Assembly: GCA_022496805.1 (NCBI GenBank)
Contig: CM040085.1
Span: 47,521,811 to 47,585,810, forward strand
Source: Pohlia nutans
Lineage: Eukaryota; Streptophyta; Bryopsida; Bryales; Mniaceae
DNA length: 64,000 nt
Reading direction: 5' to 3'
The first letter of the stretch is position 1, and the number at the start of each line of letters is the position of its first letter. The translations under genes and the position numbers were made by a program. Of the stretch, positions 12,295 through 23,560 are shown piece by piece. Under the pieces are notes generated by a model that searched no databases, was not told where the DNA came from, and saw only the letters and a list, made by a program, of their open reading frames with translations.

Positions 12295-13070
12295 ATGGCA
12301 TCTTTTGAGGGTGAGGGTCCCGAAGTGATAAATAAGTTCGATGGAGTGAATTTTCACTTGTGGAAGTTCAAAATGGAAATGGTGATGGCCAAGAAGGAAT
12401 TGTGGGAGATTGTAGATGGTAGTGACGAGTCCCCTCACTCTACTTTGGACCCTCGAGTCATGCAAGCATACATGAAGAGGGAAAAGATGGCATTTGCGAT
12501 TTTGGCTCTTAGTCCCTCCGATTTGCAACTCGCGCACATTTGTTCGTGTAAAACACCCAAGGAGGCATGGGCCAAGCTTTGCAACATTCACAAAGCAATT
12601 AGTTTGGCCAACATTTTTTTTTTGAGGCGCAAGTTCTTCACTATCAAGATGGAGGAAGAAGACGACATGTTGGCGCACATCAACAAGGTGAAGGCACTCG
12701 TAGATCGAGTCATCGGTGCAGACGTGACCATTTTTTATGGGGACATTGTGATGACGCTCTTAGAAAGTCTACTACCTTCGTATGAGTATCTCATTGTGGC
12801 TATGGAATCAAGGCCTATTTCCGAACTCACATTGGACTAAGTGATGTCACGATTGTCGCACGTGCTCTCGCAACGAAAAGAGAATGAGTCTCGTGGAGAT
12901 AGTGCGGCTCTTATAGCTAAACAATAAAAAAATAGAGGCGGTGGGAGCTCTAGCGACAAGGTCTGCTTCTATTGCGATAAAAAGGGCCACATTGCAAAGT
13001 ACCCATGCACATCCTTCTTTCCAAAGCTAGAGAGCTATCCAGACTCCAAAGTAATGGTGAAGATGCTCTA
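12295..13070 (+). pseudogene. Ty1/copia retrotransposon gag fragment
   Basis: The frame opens MASFEGEGPEVINKFDGVNF, followed by LWKFKMEMVMAKKELWEIVDG, then KEAWAKLCNIH and LLESLLPSYEYL. This is the gag pattern (Retrotran_gag_2/UBN2) of plant copia elements. A zinc-knuckle-like CFYCDKKGHIAKYPC follows at about 12961-13005, but its last spacing is off from CX2CX4HX4C by one residue. In-frame stops occur at 12838-12840 and near 12925, and no protease, integrase or reverse transcriptase follows. It is a truncated, dead copy. Confidence 0.85.
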
Positions 13071-13282
13071 AGAGCATTTCCGCTAGTATTCTGAATGCCG
13101 CTCTGGCTTTAGAAAAATGAATGAGACTGGCTTAAATGACACTAAATAATTCACTAAAAACCAAAGCCCTCAAAATCACTGAAGCAAGTGTATCTTCTCT
13201 TTTTAATTGCACATCATGATTGCACAATTCATGCGTGGGGACTTGTGAGTGGCTCACTTACTATTTTCAAGAGTCTGATTAA

Positions 13283-13501
13283 GGTAGAAGGTACCAAAAC
13301 CAACAAGGTTCTAATTCCAAGAGAATCTAGACCATGCATTTATTTTAGAACACAAATCTAGGCACATCATAGAGCTCTTATTGGATGTTGACCAAAATGA
13401 TAAGCTATCTAGTATGACCTACCTAGATTTAGGTTCTAGGATGATTATTGTGCCTAGATTCTTTTGGAATTAGAACCCAGTTGGTTTTGGAGCCCTCTAC
13501 C
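13283..13501. mobile_element. Foldback MITE, 219 bp, TTAA-flanked
   Basis: Long inverted arms run GGTAGAAGGTACCAAAACCA and, at the other end, GGTTTTGGAGCCCTCTACC; each arm extends over about 50 bp with matching TTCTAATTCCAA/TTGGAATTAGAA. TTAA lies on both sides (13279-13282 and 13502-13505), the right one shared with the next element. The termini differ from the CCCCTAAA group. Confidence 0.7.
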
Positions 13502-13505
13502 TTAA

Positions 13506-14073
13506 CCCCTAAACGCCTAGAGCCCTCTCCAAATTCGGCAGTTTTGCAAAGATGCATTATAAAATGCAATCTAGAGGGATATTTTGAAGTTGATATACGA
13601 ATAAAAGTTGTACATTATGAATTTTAGATTCTATCCATACGGTTAGATCTATGATTGCTATTACCAATAATTTTTTATAAAATTTGAAACGTGAAATTCA
13701 AAATTACTTTGTAAATCAATTACGAATAAGATATTGACAATCTACGGATGAAATTTTTTGTGATTGGTTGAAATGTAATACTCTAAGTGTAGTGATTTTT
13801 GGAGATTTTTTGGTTGCTTAATTTTATGGGTTGACTTTTTTAGAGCACTTTTACACTGAAATCTTCAAAATTTTGGGTGAATCACTACAACATGAAATGA
13901 GGCATAGAAATTTCACAAATCATCCCCTTTCTAATCAGATCACATATGCATGAAGCTAACTTCCTATAGAATCTACAGTAAAAATTCCACACTGCAAAAC
14001 GTGCATGACGGATGAGAAATTATGGATGAAATCTATACATCGTCCAAAAAATGGACGCTCAGGCAGTTAGGGG
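13506..14073. mobile_element. TTAA-flanked element, 568 bp (group I)
   Basis: It starts CCCCTAAACGCCTAGAGCCC and ends GGCAGTTAGGGG, with TTAA on both sides. Its whole length matches the elements at 31022-31588 and (inverted) 35760-36331, and the truncated copy near 58374-58860. No coding sequence is seen. Confidence 0.8.
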
Positions 14074-14441
14074 TTAAGTGATATTGCGGAGGAACTACAT
14101 GGTGAGGTCTGACTTCTCGGATGACCTTCAGAGTGCAATCCAGAGTGCTAGTGGAGATGCTCTAACAATCCTATGCGTACAGCCGTACGTTCAGCATCCC
14201 ATAACTAATCCATTCAACTAATTAATTAGAGACTGACAGCTCTTCATCACTGGCGCGCGCCGGCGCCACATCAGTTAATTCAATGCATTCGCCTTTGTAG
14301 CCTAATTTATTCATTTCTCTCACAATATTACAAGTTTGTAGTGTTCATGACAGTTGGAATTCTATCAACAAGTTATGGACTCTCTCCTAAACTTCTTACA
14401 TAAAGGCAGTAACCCTCAAAATTGCAAAGCCATCACAGGCA

Positions 14442-17214
14442 ATGCTTGCAACACAAGCACCGACTATGAATATTGAATGCAGGATCGTGCAGAAGTTGGC
14501 CAAGGGTTTCCCATTTCCACACAGAGCCTCCCCACAACACCCTCGTGATAAGATCAAGCTACTGGACCAGCCATTCGGTCATTCATGCATTCGTGGTTCC
14601 GTTTTTCTAAATCATTCGGACCGATTCATCATGCGGCGCAAGAATCTTTCTTACTCGTACGTTGCGTCATGGACAGGGTTGCTTTCTGCAATCAAAGCCG
14701 GGGCGTGTTGGAGGCGACCTTATTGTAGCAATATTGATCAATATTTTCAGCAGGGTCTCATTCCGTGGGTTCGGCAACAGGGAGGCCATGTGGGGCCTCT
14801 GGAGCTTCAGTACAAGAAGCTGAATGGATGGACCGTGAGAACCACGGAGGCTGTGAAGGCAGGGGAGACTCTGATTACGCTTCCTCCCCATCTTGCTCTG
14901 ACCTCGAAATCCGCACACAAGTCTCTTCGACTCGAAATCTATCGCATGCTAGCCTCTTCAGGTCTAATTTCGTTCTTCGAATCCCCTGATCGGTGATGCA
15001 CGCGTCAGATTTTTTATTGAGCCTGACTTGAGCTCTTTGCAGGCACCCTGGACTTTAAAAACAAGATTCTAGATACTGGAAAAGGTTTACATGAGTAGCT
15101 CTATTGAGATAGTTCTGTTCATATTCAAGTTGTTTAGATTTCCTGGTAATGAACAACGTAATTATGAAAAAGTGGGACTGTTTTACGATTCAGGAGTTCG
15201 AAAAATGTGTAGGGCAGTTGAATCTAGCTACAATGCATGAACTGTATCCTGCCATCATAGTACAGGAATTGTTCATACGGTGAATTGTCGGCGATACAAG
15301 AGCCCAGCGTCGATCATTGACGTGAGTGAGGATTGATTTCCATGTGCAGTCGACTTGATAAACGTCACGTCGTTTATCAAGTTGGCGTTGACGTTACTAT
15401 CTGAGCGGGCGAAGAATGATGGATCCTCGATCTGGTGGCCCTACATCCAGAGTCTCCCCCGTCGATTCGACCGACAGCCATTGTTTGGTTACTCATCGGA
15501 TGAAATTCAAGCTCTGGAGGATCCAGTCCTCATATCTCAGGTCAGCATATATACACATTCCTGTGATGCATATTATCAGATCTAGGTTCATACTCTAGTT
15601 TATAGCAAGACCTTGAACAGGCCATTGGAGTCCATATCTTTGAAATACGAGCCATTCTCTGCAGGCTAGGCTGGTTTCCTGATAGAGGGAGACGTTGAAC
15701 TAATTAATCAATGGTTTTGTGCTTGCAGTTGAAACGGATGAGAAAACCGATGCACCAAATTACGAATGAGATTCTCCCATCTTTGCTTACGAGGAGTGCA
15801 CCAGGGATGGCGAGCCTCTTAAAGAACGACAATATTGCTGAGGCTCTCGCCTGGGCAATGGCAGCCGCAACGTGCCGATCCTTTGTTGGCGAATCTACAG
15901 GGTGTGAAGCCGCGTTCCTGCCGTTGGTGGACTTGTGTAACAATAGCTATGCACCGACAGCGATTGTGAAACGTGTTCAAATCTATCGCAGCCCTCGAAA
16001 GAAGCGTACTGCAACTAAGGTTAGTGGGAACTCATTTTCTGCTCCGTGCAGAATCATATTCACTCTCATCCTTTTGAACTGTGACCAAGAAGCCTGAATT
16101 GGGCTCATGTCTTAATTTTTAGCAGTTTTGAGTAGGTCCTATCTGGACTTGAATCTCTTGTTCAAATTTATTCGGTTTTCACGAACACTTTCACCAGCTT
16201 CATTGATTCCAGTACGTGGTATAAAATTTGGTCCCATCTGAGTTGTTGATTTTTCACAATACGATTGATTTAATTTGTCATTTTTAAACCATGAAATCCT
16301 TGGGGTCTTTAGGGGTTGAGAGTCCTGACACGAGCATCCATTGATGAAGCAGGTTGAAGGGTTAGAGTGGAAGTTGATTGCAGTCAAAGGCCTGGACAGA
16401 GGGGAGAGTGTTGATGTTAGCTACATAGGCGACTTAAGTAACAAGGGTTTGTTACTACAGTTCGGGTCTGTGATACCCAACAATCCTTACGATCGGGTGC
16501 GCTTTCCTTACGATGGCCAACTTCTAAGTGATCTGATATCCGATCAGATGTCCAGAATGCAGAAGTTGGATTCCTCGTTCCGGAATCCGACACCACGGCA
16601 ACAGGCACTTCTTTCGCAATTGAAACTCCAAGCTCACGACCCTTCAGAACAGGTGATTTCGAAAACCGCCTTTGACTTCGATGAATTGAGTGTCTGTCAG
16701 CTACATCACCGTCACTTCTTGAACGATGGAGTCGGCACATTCAAATAGAAGAATTCCACTTCCGACAGATCGATATGAATCTGACTTTCTGAAATGGAAC
16801 AATTGACTAGTAAGAAGTGATGGATTGCAGGTATCACTGGGAGGTTCTGGACTTGTGGACGGTCGACTGCTGGCAGCCGTGAGGCTGATGCATCATGCGC
16901 AGGATTCCGACGTTGACTTGGAGACATTGAAAGAGTGGGGTCAAAAGCCTCCGCTGGGCGTTGTGAATGAGGTGAAGGTCCTCATGACACTCAAAGCTCT
17001 GGTTGAGAGGCAGCTTGCAACTATGTTTTCAACCTCAGTTTCGGAAGATGACAAGATCCTTGCTGACGACGACTCGGATGACATTCCTTTGACACCGAAT
17101 CTGCGAGTGGCAATCCAGTACCGCCGAAGCCAGAAGCAACTCCTGCGGGACAATGTCGCAGCTTTGGAGGCCAAATTATCCACCTTGAGCAACTGTCAGA
17201 ATGGTCATGAATGA
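14442..17214 (+). CDS. SET-domain methyltransferase, Rubisco-LSMT-like, copy A
   Basis: Exons 14442-14961, 15350-15540, 15729-16019, 16353-16652 and 16831-17214 join in phase (1, 0, 0, 0) to 561 residues. The N-terminal third has a hydrophobic/basic lead that could be an organelle signal, then the family pattern GLIPWVRQQGGHVGPLEL and VKAGETLITLP. Exon 2 has LLSERAK and WWPYIQSLPRRF. Exon 3 has the SET core position VDLCNNSYAPTA; exon 4 GESVDVSY and NPYDRV. Exon 5 is the C-terminal substrate-binding-like region. Members of this family (Rubisco large-subunit/aldolase methyltransferases and SETD3 relatives) transfer methyl groups from S-adenosylmethionine to protein Lys or His. The usual NHS of the SET core reads NNS here, so cofactor binding may be affected. 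Paralogue of the gene at 20661-23141. Confidence 0.8.
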
Positions 17215-18072
17215 TATTCATTTAAATGGCATGTTTCAAAGTGCCAAATTGTGACGTTCAAGTGCCTATAATTGCAGAAACTAAGACTAGAATGGATTTG
17301 AGTCTTTGAGTGGCTTTTGACATTACACCAATTTCACTGCCAAGCTGCTTTAATACGGTTTACGATTTATAGCATGAAGGCCCATTCAAGCTAATACAAA
17401 CCGGTTAAGTTGCTTTTTTGGAGGCAATTATTAGAAAGGAAAGTGATATGTCAATATGTTGCAACATGTACATAAAACACAGTGCACAATGAAAGCAATA
17501 TTGTAAACATTTTGGTATTAAAAGCACTAAAAAAGCTCTGTTATCAATCGTTTTAATAATCTAAGTGATAAATAATACATGTTTCGTAGAAATTTTGGGA
17601 TAATCGAATGAGAATGCTGATGTGAATGGAAATTGAAATCCATTCATTAAAACTTTTGTTCTTTGAATGAAAATCATGATTTTTTTTTGTCTCTAAGGAC
17701 TCTCAAAAGCACTCAAAACGAGGCACCCTTGGCTCGTATTAGCTTGAATGGACCCATGAACGGTTCGGTTTAAATCCGCAGGCTTAGATGGACGGCTGGA
17801 ACACTTGTAGCGGGTTGAATCTTGAACAATCTTTACCGTCCCTGGCGGAATCCCACGAATATCCAGGCTGCTTTTGAATATGCCCCGAGGTCCCGCGCCT
17901 GATATATCACGCAGTGACATGCATGCAAGTAAGTGTCAACTTTCTAACGGCGCTTGCAAATGGGTACGAATCCAGTTCGAAGCACTTCCCAAATTGTGGT
18001 GATCGCGGATCCAGTAATTTCTTGCCAGGTGGATGACTGACGGTCTGGCGATGACTGACGGCCTGGCAACAG
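17215..18072. other. Spacer between SET copy A and SET relic
   Basis: AT-rich DNA with no supported gene. Near its right end a short phrase (ACTGACGG then CTGGCRA) is repeated at about 18036 and 18054, at the edge of the duplicated SET segment. Confidence 0.4.
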
Positions 18073-18660
18073 GCGTGCACTTCTTTGCAATTGAAACTCC
18101 ATGCTCATGACCGGCCTGAAGTCGACTTTGATGGACTTTGATGAATTAAGTGTACGTCAACTACATCACCATCACATGTGTACTTGAACGATGGACTTGT
18201 TACATTGAAAAAGAAGAATTCCATTTCCAATAGATTGATATGAATCTGACTTTTGAACTTTCTGAAATGGAAGAATTGACTAGACGTGATTGATTGCAGT
18301 TATCACTGGGAGGTTCTGGACTTGTGGACAGTCGACTGCTGGCAGCCGTGAGGCTGATGTATGATGCGCAGCCTCATTCCAACGTTGACTTGAAGAAATT
18401 GAAAGATTGGGGTGGAAGGCCGCCGCTGCTGGGAATCGTACGTGAATGAGGCGCAGGTCCTCATGACACTCAAAGCGCTGGCTGAGAGGCTGCTTGCAAC
18501 AACAGTTTCAGAAGATGACAAGATCCTTGCAGACGACTCGGTTGACATTCCTTCACCGAATCTGCGAGTGGCCGGCAATCCAGTACCGCAGAAGCCGGAA
18601 GCAACTCCTGCAGGACACTGTCGCAGCTTTGGAGGCCAGAAGATCCACCTACGGCATGTT
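18073..18660 (+). pseudogene. C-terminal relic of the SET gene, copy B
   Basis: Starting TGCACTTCTTTGCAATTGAA, this stretch matches the end of exon 4, the last intron and the last exon of the SET genes (compare 16607-17180). The TTGCAG acceptor is retained at about 18293-18299, followed by VxLGGSGLVDSRLLAAVRLM in translation. Small insertions and deletions break the frame (a stop at about 18446-18448), and all upstream exons are missing. It lies directly in front of the U2 gene and marks a third duplication event or a partial deletion. Confidence 0.8.
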
Positions 18661-19030
18661 TGTGTCACATATCCGGTTCAGAAAACATGGAAATGTCATC
18701 TTGAATACATGTATTGTGGATGAATAAGATGGTATCAAATGTCACAATTTTCATGTTATCTCTTGGTAATGGGATTTTTACTATTAGTTGTACGAACAAA
18801 ATGCTCTTCTTTCTTGGAGCTACGGCCAAACACATAAAGAGAGGTCTACGTTTGTTCCGAGAGAATAATAAATTGCTCATTGGTGCATGCCGTGGTGTCT
18901 GTACGCACAGGAAAATTAAAAGTCTGAACGAGTCGTCAACTTACAGTAACTCACTGGTCGAGTGGGATTGTATTGGTTTGTATTGTCGTTTATACCATAA
19001 GCATGGGATTTGAGGCAGGGGGCTGGGGAG

Positions 19031-19038
19031 TATAACAA
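19031..19038 (+). promoter_or_regulatory. TATA-like box of the U2 snRNA gene
   Basis: TATAACAA begins 31 bp before the U2 start, the usual place for the TATA box of plant Pol II snRNA genes. The decayed U2 copy keeps the same phrase (GAGTATAAGATGG near 25277). A clear upstream sequence element of the angiosperm type (RTCCCACATCG) was not seen at the expected spacing. Confidence 0.55.
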
Positions 19039-19061
19039 GGCGAGGGTGAGAGAGAAGAATT

Positions 19062-19253
19062 ATACCTTTCTCGGCCTTTTGGCTAAGATCAAGTGTAGTA
19101 TCTGTTCTTATCAGTCTAATATCTGATATGGGGGTCATCGATCTCCATGATATTGATCTCATTTTTCGTGGGAGCGGGTCCATCAGGCAGCTTGCTGCTC
19201 AACCCCGCGCGCGTCGCCTTGATCTTGCACTACATCCCTGGCCGGCGCAACCC
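19062..19253 (+). ncRNA. U2: U2 spliceosomal snRNA
   Basis: The sequence opens ATACCTTTCTCGGCCTTTTG and continues GGCTAAGATCAAGTGTAGTA, the highly conserved 5' part of U2, including the GUAGUA that pairs with intron branch points. It runs on through TCTGTTCTTATCAG and ATATCTGATATGGGGG. An Sm-like ATTTTTCG lies near 19159. The 3' half has the G/C-rich stem loops and a GTCGCCTTGATCTTGCACTAC phrase like the plant U2 end; the 3' end is placed by similarity to a length of about 190-196 nt and could be off by a few bases. U2 snRNA binds the branch point in the major spliceosome. The Sm site departs slightly from AUUUUUG, so whether this locus is active is not certain. Confidence 0.88.
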
Positions 19254-20107
19254 TCTCCCCCTTCCCCAGCAGGAGGGGATCCAAACCAAACCCTAATCTG
19301 CAAATTTCCCATCTAGATGGTAGTTCACAGGCATCATAACCCGTGACTACTAATTTCTAGATCGCTGCTGCAGCAATCCACTCATGTCCAACGCAGGAGG
19401 AAGTTTCACTGTGAGTCAGATTTCGTTGTTTCTACAGTGACCTTCAAACCATTAAATAGAATGTTATGCCATCGCTCTTTACTTAGCTTCCTTCTGTGAA
19501 GATGATATTTCTAAGTGATTGTTTCCAATAAGGGATGTAAGTGGAAGCTTACGAGGGGAGACCCTATGATGCAGTTCGCATGTGTTGGCATCCCATAATC
19601 CACACCCACATCTACAAGATTCTCATAAAAAAATTGTCTTCTACACGCGAATTGAAACCTCGGGATTTTGCAAGTGCCCTTCAAAAAGACAGCGGCCACA
19701 TCTTCACTCCAAAGCCCGTTGCAAATAATCACACTTTGACACGCTAATGCGAGATCTAGAGGACCGTCTTCTATTGCAAGCGATGCTGGATGCCGTGGAA
19801 TTAGGGTTTACGATTCTGCATTTGCCTTCTTCCATGGGCTGTTGTTGTTGTTTTCACTCACAGATGTCTCAGAGCTCGTGTCGAGGACTCAATTGGAGTG
19901 GAATACGTTTCTCTCATATCATTTCCTTGCCTTGGCGTGTATTCCATTTCCATGTAGAGGGCCTTGGTCATTTGGTTACGACCCCTGCTAGCTGGACATT
20001 GGAGGGCCTTGACAATGACTGTTCGACATTGAAAATAGCCTCCCTCTCCCAACTCCGGGCTTGGACAGTGTCGACATCCACTACTTTGTTGCGGCTGCAA
20101 GAGATGC
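19254..20107. other. U2 3' flank, shared with the second duplication unit
   Basis: No gene is supported. Parts are found again near 25829-26160, for example CAGATTTCGTTGTTTCTACA (19420) and GCCGTGGAATTAGGGTTTAC (about 19793, compare 25980) and CCTTCTTCCATGGGCTG. This shared order defines the right part of the duplication unit. Confidence 0.6.
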
Positions 20108-20430
20108 TCTAAGAGAATCTCCACCAGCACTTTTGATGGCTGTGACTTTGGAAAAATGGATGTGCATGGACTAGTCAACAATTTATATGGAGGGAGATAC
20201 TAAATACAACAACCTAGTTGAGGGCCCTCCAAAAGACTCAAGCTAGTGTATTTTCCCTTCTTCAATGCACATCATGATTGCACTGTAATCCATGCATGGT
20301 GCTTTGTGAATAGCTTACTTACTATTTTCAGAGTCTAATTTAGTGATGTTGGTGGGGACTACAGTCATGGTATGCCCTGTAAGTTTTGGATGACCTTCAT
20401 AGTACAATTCAAAGTTGCTGTGGAGATGAA
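20108..20430. repeat. Promoter-side repeat of second SET unit
   Basis: Counterpart of the 13070-14165 repeat without the two nested TTAA elements. Shared phrases include CACATCATGATTGCAC and TTACTATTTTCA. It places the same upstream DNA in front of both SET genes and shows that the TTAA elements either inserted after the duplication or were lost here. Confidence 0.6.
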
Positions 20431-20660
20431 TTCACTAACCCTGATATGCGTAGTTGCGTACATGCCAGTACGTTCAACATCTCATAACTAATCCATTCAA
20501 CAAATTAATTAGAGACTGACGGCTCTTCATCACTGGCGCCGGCGCCGCACAAGTTAATCTATTTCATTCTCGGGACTTTGCAGCCTCTTCAATTCATTTC
20601 TCTCACAATATTAATCGTATTCCACGTGACAGTTGGAATTCTATCAATAAGTTATATACT

Positions 20661-23141
20661 ATGGAGTCTTCCCACACAAACGCCGTGACGCTCCCAATCC
20701 ACAAAGCCAACACAATGCTAGCAATTCAAGCAGCGACCATGAATATTGCGGGCAGGATCATGCAGAAGTTGGCCTTGGGTTTCCCATTTTCACACAGAGC
20801 ATTCCCACAACACCTTCATGGTAAGATCAAGCGGACCAGCCATTCGATCATTCATGTATTCGTGGTTCCGTTTTTTCTAAATCGTTCCCGTTTCATCACG
20901 CGGTGCAAGAATCGATCTTACTCGTATGTTGCATCATGGACAGGGTTGCTTTCTGCAACCAAAGCCGGGGTGTGTTTGAGGCGATCTTATTGCAGCAATA
21001 TTGATCAATATCATGATCAGCAGGGTCTCATTCCGTGGATTCGGCAACAGGGAGGTCATGTGGGCCCTTTGGAGCTTCAGTACAACGAGCTTGAGGGATG
21101 GACCGTGAGAACCACGGAGGCTGTGAAGGCAGGGGAGACTCTGATTACACTTCCTCGCCATCTTGCTTTGTCCTTTAAATCCGCGCATAAGTCTCTTCGA
21201 CACTTGTTCGATGGCATGCCAGGTCTGAGTTCCTTCTTTCGAATCCCCTGACCGATTATGCATGCGTAACTTACACCTCGTAAGATTCATTTCTGAGTCG
21301 AACTTGAGCTCTTTGAAGGCACCCTGGACTCTAAAAACATGATTCTAGATAACGGCCAAAGTTTATATTAATTGCTCTATTAAGATATATAGTTCTGTTC
21401 TTATCCAATTTGTTTAGATTTCCTTATATTGAGTAACGTATGAAAAAGTAGGACTGCTTTACGATTCAGGAGCGTGAAAATTGTGTAGGACAATTGAATT
21501 TAGCTACAATTTTTGCATGAAGTCTTTCCTGCCATCGATCATAGTACATACGGTGTTGGTCGCAGCTGAATATATGTTGAATTGTCGGCGATTCTAGAGC
21601 CCAGATTGATAGTTGATGTAAATGAGGATTGATTTCCATGTGCAGTCGACGGCCTGGTCAACGGAGCTTGGAAGATCAACCTGGCGTTGGCGTTACTATC
21701 AGAGCGGGCGAAGAATGGGTCCTCGAATTGGTGGCCTTACATCCAGAGCCTCCCCCGTCGATTCAACCGACTGCCAATGTTTAGTTACTCATTGAATGAG
21801 TTGCAAGCTCTTGAGGATCCAGTCCTCATATCTGAGGCGAGCATACTCATTCCTGTGCTAGCAGATCGGTTCCTTCATACTCTAGTTTACAGCTGCAAGA
21901 TCTTTGCAATGAAACTTGCACATGTAGGCTAAATGTTGCACTCCAGATCTTTGTAATATGAGTCATGATCTGTAGGCTAGGCATGGTTTCCTGATAGAGG
22001 CAGATAGTGAACTGATTAATTGATGGACCTTTTGTTCTTGCAGTTGAAACAGAAGAGAAGAGAGCTGCTCGTGTTTACGAATGAGTTTCCCCCAGCTTTG
22101 TTCAGCTATGCACCAGGGATTGAGAGCCTCTTCAAGAACAATGCTGACAAATACGCCTGGGCAATGGCAGCCGTAATGAGCCGATCCTTTCATGACGAAT
22201 TTAGAGAGCGTGAAGGCGCGTTACTGCCGTTGGTGGACATTTGCAACCATAGCTTTGCACCGACAGCGATTGTGGCACCTCTCCGCAGCTTTCTAGTGAT
22301 TGCAGCTAAAGACCTGGACAGAGGGGAGAGTGTTGATGTGAAGTATGGCGCATTAAGTAACAAGGATTTGTTACTGAAATATGGGTTTGTGATACCCAAG
22401 AATCCTTACGATCGGGTGCTCTTTTCTTACGATGGCCAACTTCTTGATTGGATATCCAGAATGCTGAAGCTGGATTCCTCGTTCAGGAAACCGACTCCCT
22501 GGCAAGAGGCACTTCTTTCGCAATTCAAACTCCAAGCTCACGACCCTTCAGAACAGGTGATAATTTCTTAAACCGCCTTGATTCGACTTCCCAGCACTTG
22601 GTTTAGGGTTTTAGGGTTAAGGGTGTGGCTACATCACTGTCACAAACTTGTGTACTTCTTGAAAGATGGACTCGGCACATTCAAAATGAAGAAGAATTCC
22701 ATTTCCAACAGATCGATATGAATCTGACTTTCTGAAAGGGAAGAATTGACAGTTAAACGTGATGGATTGCAGGTATCACTGGGAGGTTCTGAACTTGTGG
22801 ACGGTCGACTGCTGGCAGCCGTGAGGCTGATGCATCATGCGCAGGATTCCAACGTTGACTTGGAGACATTGAAAGAGTGGGGTCAAAAGCCTCCGCTGGG
22901 CGTTGTGAATGAGGTGAAGGCCCTCTTGACACTCAAAGCTCTGGTTGAGAGGCGGCTTGCAACAGCATTTTCAACCTCAGTTTCGGAAGATGACAAGATC
23001 CTTGCAGATGACATTCCTTTGACACCGAATCTGCGAGTGGCAATCCAGTACCGCCGAAGCCAGAAGCAACTCCTGCTGGACACCGTCACAGCTTTGGAGG
23101 CCAAAGTATCCACCTTGAGCAACTGTCAGACAGACTGCTAA
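20661..23141 (+). CDS. SET-domain methyltransferase, Rubisco-LSMT-like, copy C
   Basis: Exons 20661-21222, 21646-21836, 22044-22556 and 22773-23141 join in phase to 544 residues. The family pattern is complete: GLIPWIRQQGGHVGPLEL, VKAGETLITLPRHLAL, KINLALALLSERAKNG, WWPYIQSLPRRF, and an intact SET core LVDICNHSFAPTA followed by GESVDVKYGALSNKDLLLKY. Start choice: ATG 20661 lies 54 bp before the ATG (20715) matching the start of copy A. Three odd points: the exon 2 donor is GC (GAG|GCGAGC) where copy A has GT; the intron that splits the SET core in copy A is absent, together with about 20 codons; and a MITE sits at the 3' end, so that the stop codon lies in the element. A telomere-like GTTTAGGGTTTTAGGGTTAA lies in the last intron. 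This is the better candidate for an active enzyme. Confidence 0.85.
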
Positions 23142-23560
23142 GGTGGTTACCCCATTCCCAACTGGCGCCTTAAACCAACAGCTAGGGGCATTTTCCACAA
23201 TCAATGCTGCAATGATGTTGGTTGTAGCTTGAGTTACAGTTGGTAATGGGTTCTCTCTTGTTGGTTTTAGTATATGTAAGTGTGGTCATGGATTCGTTGT
23301 TGTTGGTTTAAGCATCTTTAGTGTGTGCAATACAAATCTTCTTTAGACAGAAAGAGCTCTACCTATATGACGTGAATGGGATGTGTCATACTTCAACTTT
23401 GAAAATTTATAAATAATTCATTCTTCATCCAAAAATTATGTTTCAACTTGTGTTGAAATCTATTTCTTCTTGCCTAACTCTAAAAAATAATAATACTAAA
23501 TAATATCAATGCCTCATATCCGTAATTCTTATTCAGTTGGGAATGGGGTAACCACCTTAG
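23138..23560. mobile_element. MITE, 423 bp, at the 3' end of SET copy C
   Basis: Terminal inverted repeats CTAAGGTGGTTACCCCATTC and GAATGGGGTAACCACCTTAG enclose an AT-rich non-coding interior. The left terminus lies across the stop codon of the SET gene (TGC TAA). Flanks GACAGACTG and ACAGTGTC are weakly alike and could be a diverged 8-9 bp target duplication (hAT or Mutator type), which is not certain. Confidence 0.75.

Larger units (their letters stand above)
13070..14165. repeat. Duplicated promoter-side repeat with GAGCAT termini
   Basis: The outer ends read AGAGCATTTCCGCTAG (from about 13071) and CTAGTGGAGATGCTCT (to about 14162), an inverted pair. A related unit, AAGAGAATCTCCACCAGCAC to GTTGCTGTGGAGATG, lies at about 20108-20430 upstream of the second SET gene. 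In this copy two further elements (13283-13501 and 13506-14073) are nested inside. It seems to be an old MITE carried along by the segmental duplication. Confidence 0.55.

Noticed and set aside
14667..14918. Minus-strand open frames across the SET exons
   Set aside because: They mirror the SET coding strand and appear at the same place in both paralogues; no motif supports them.
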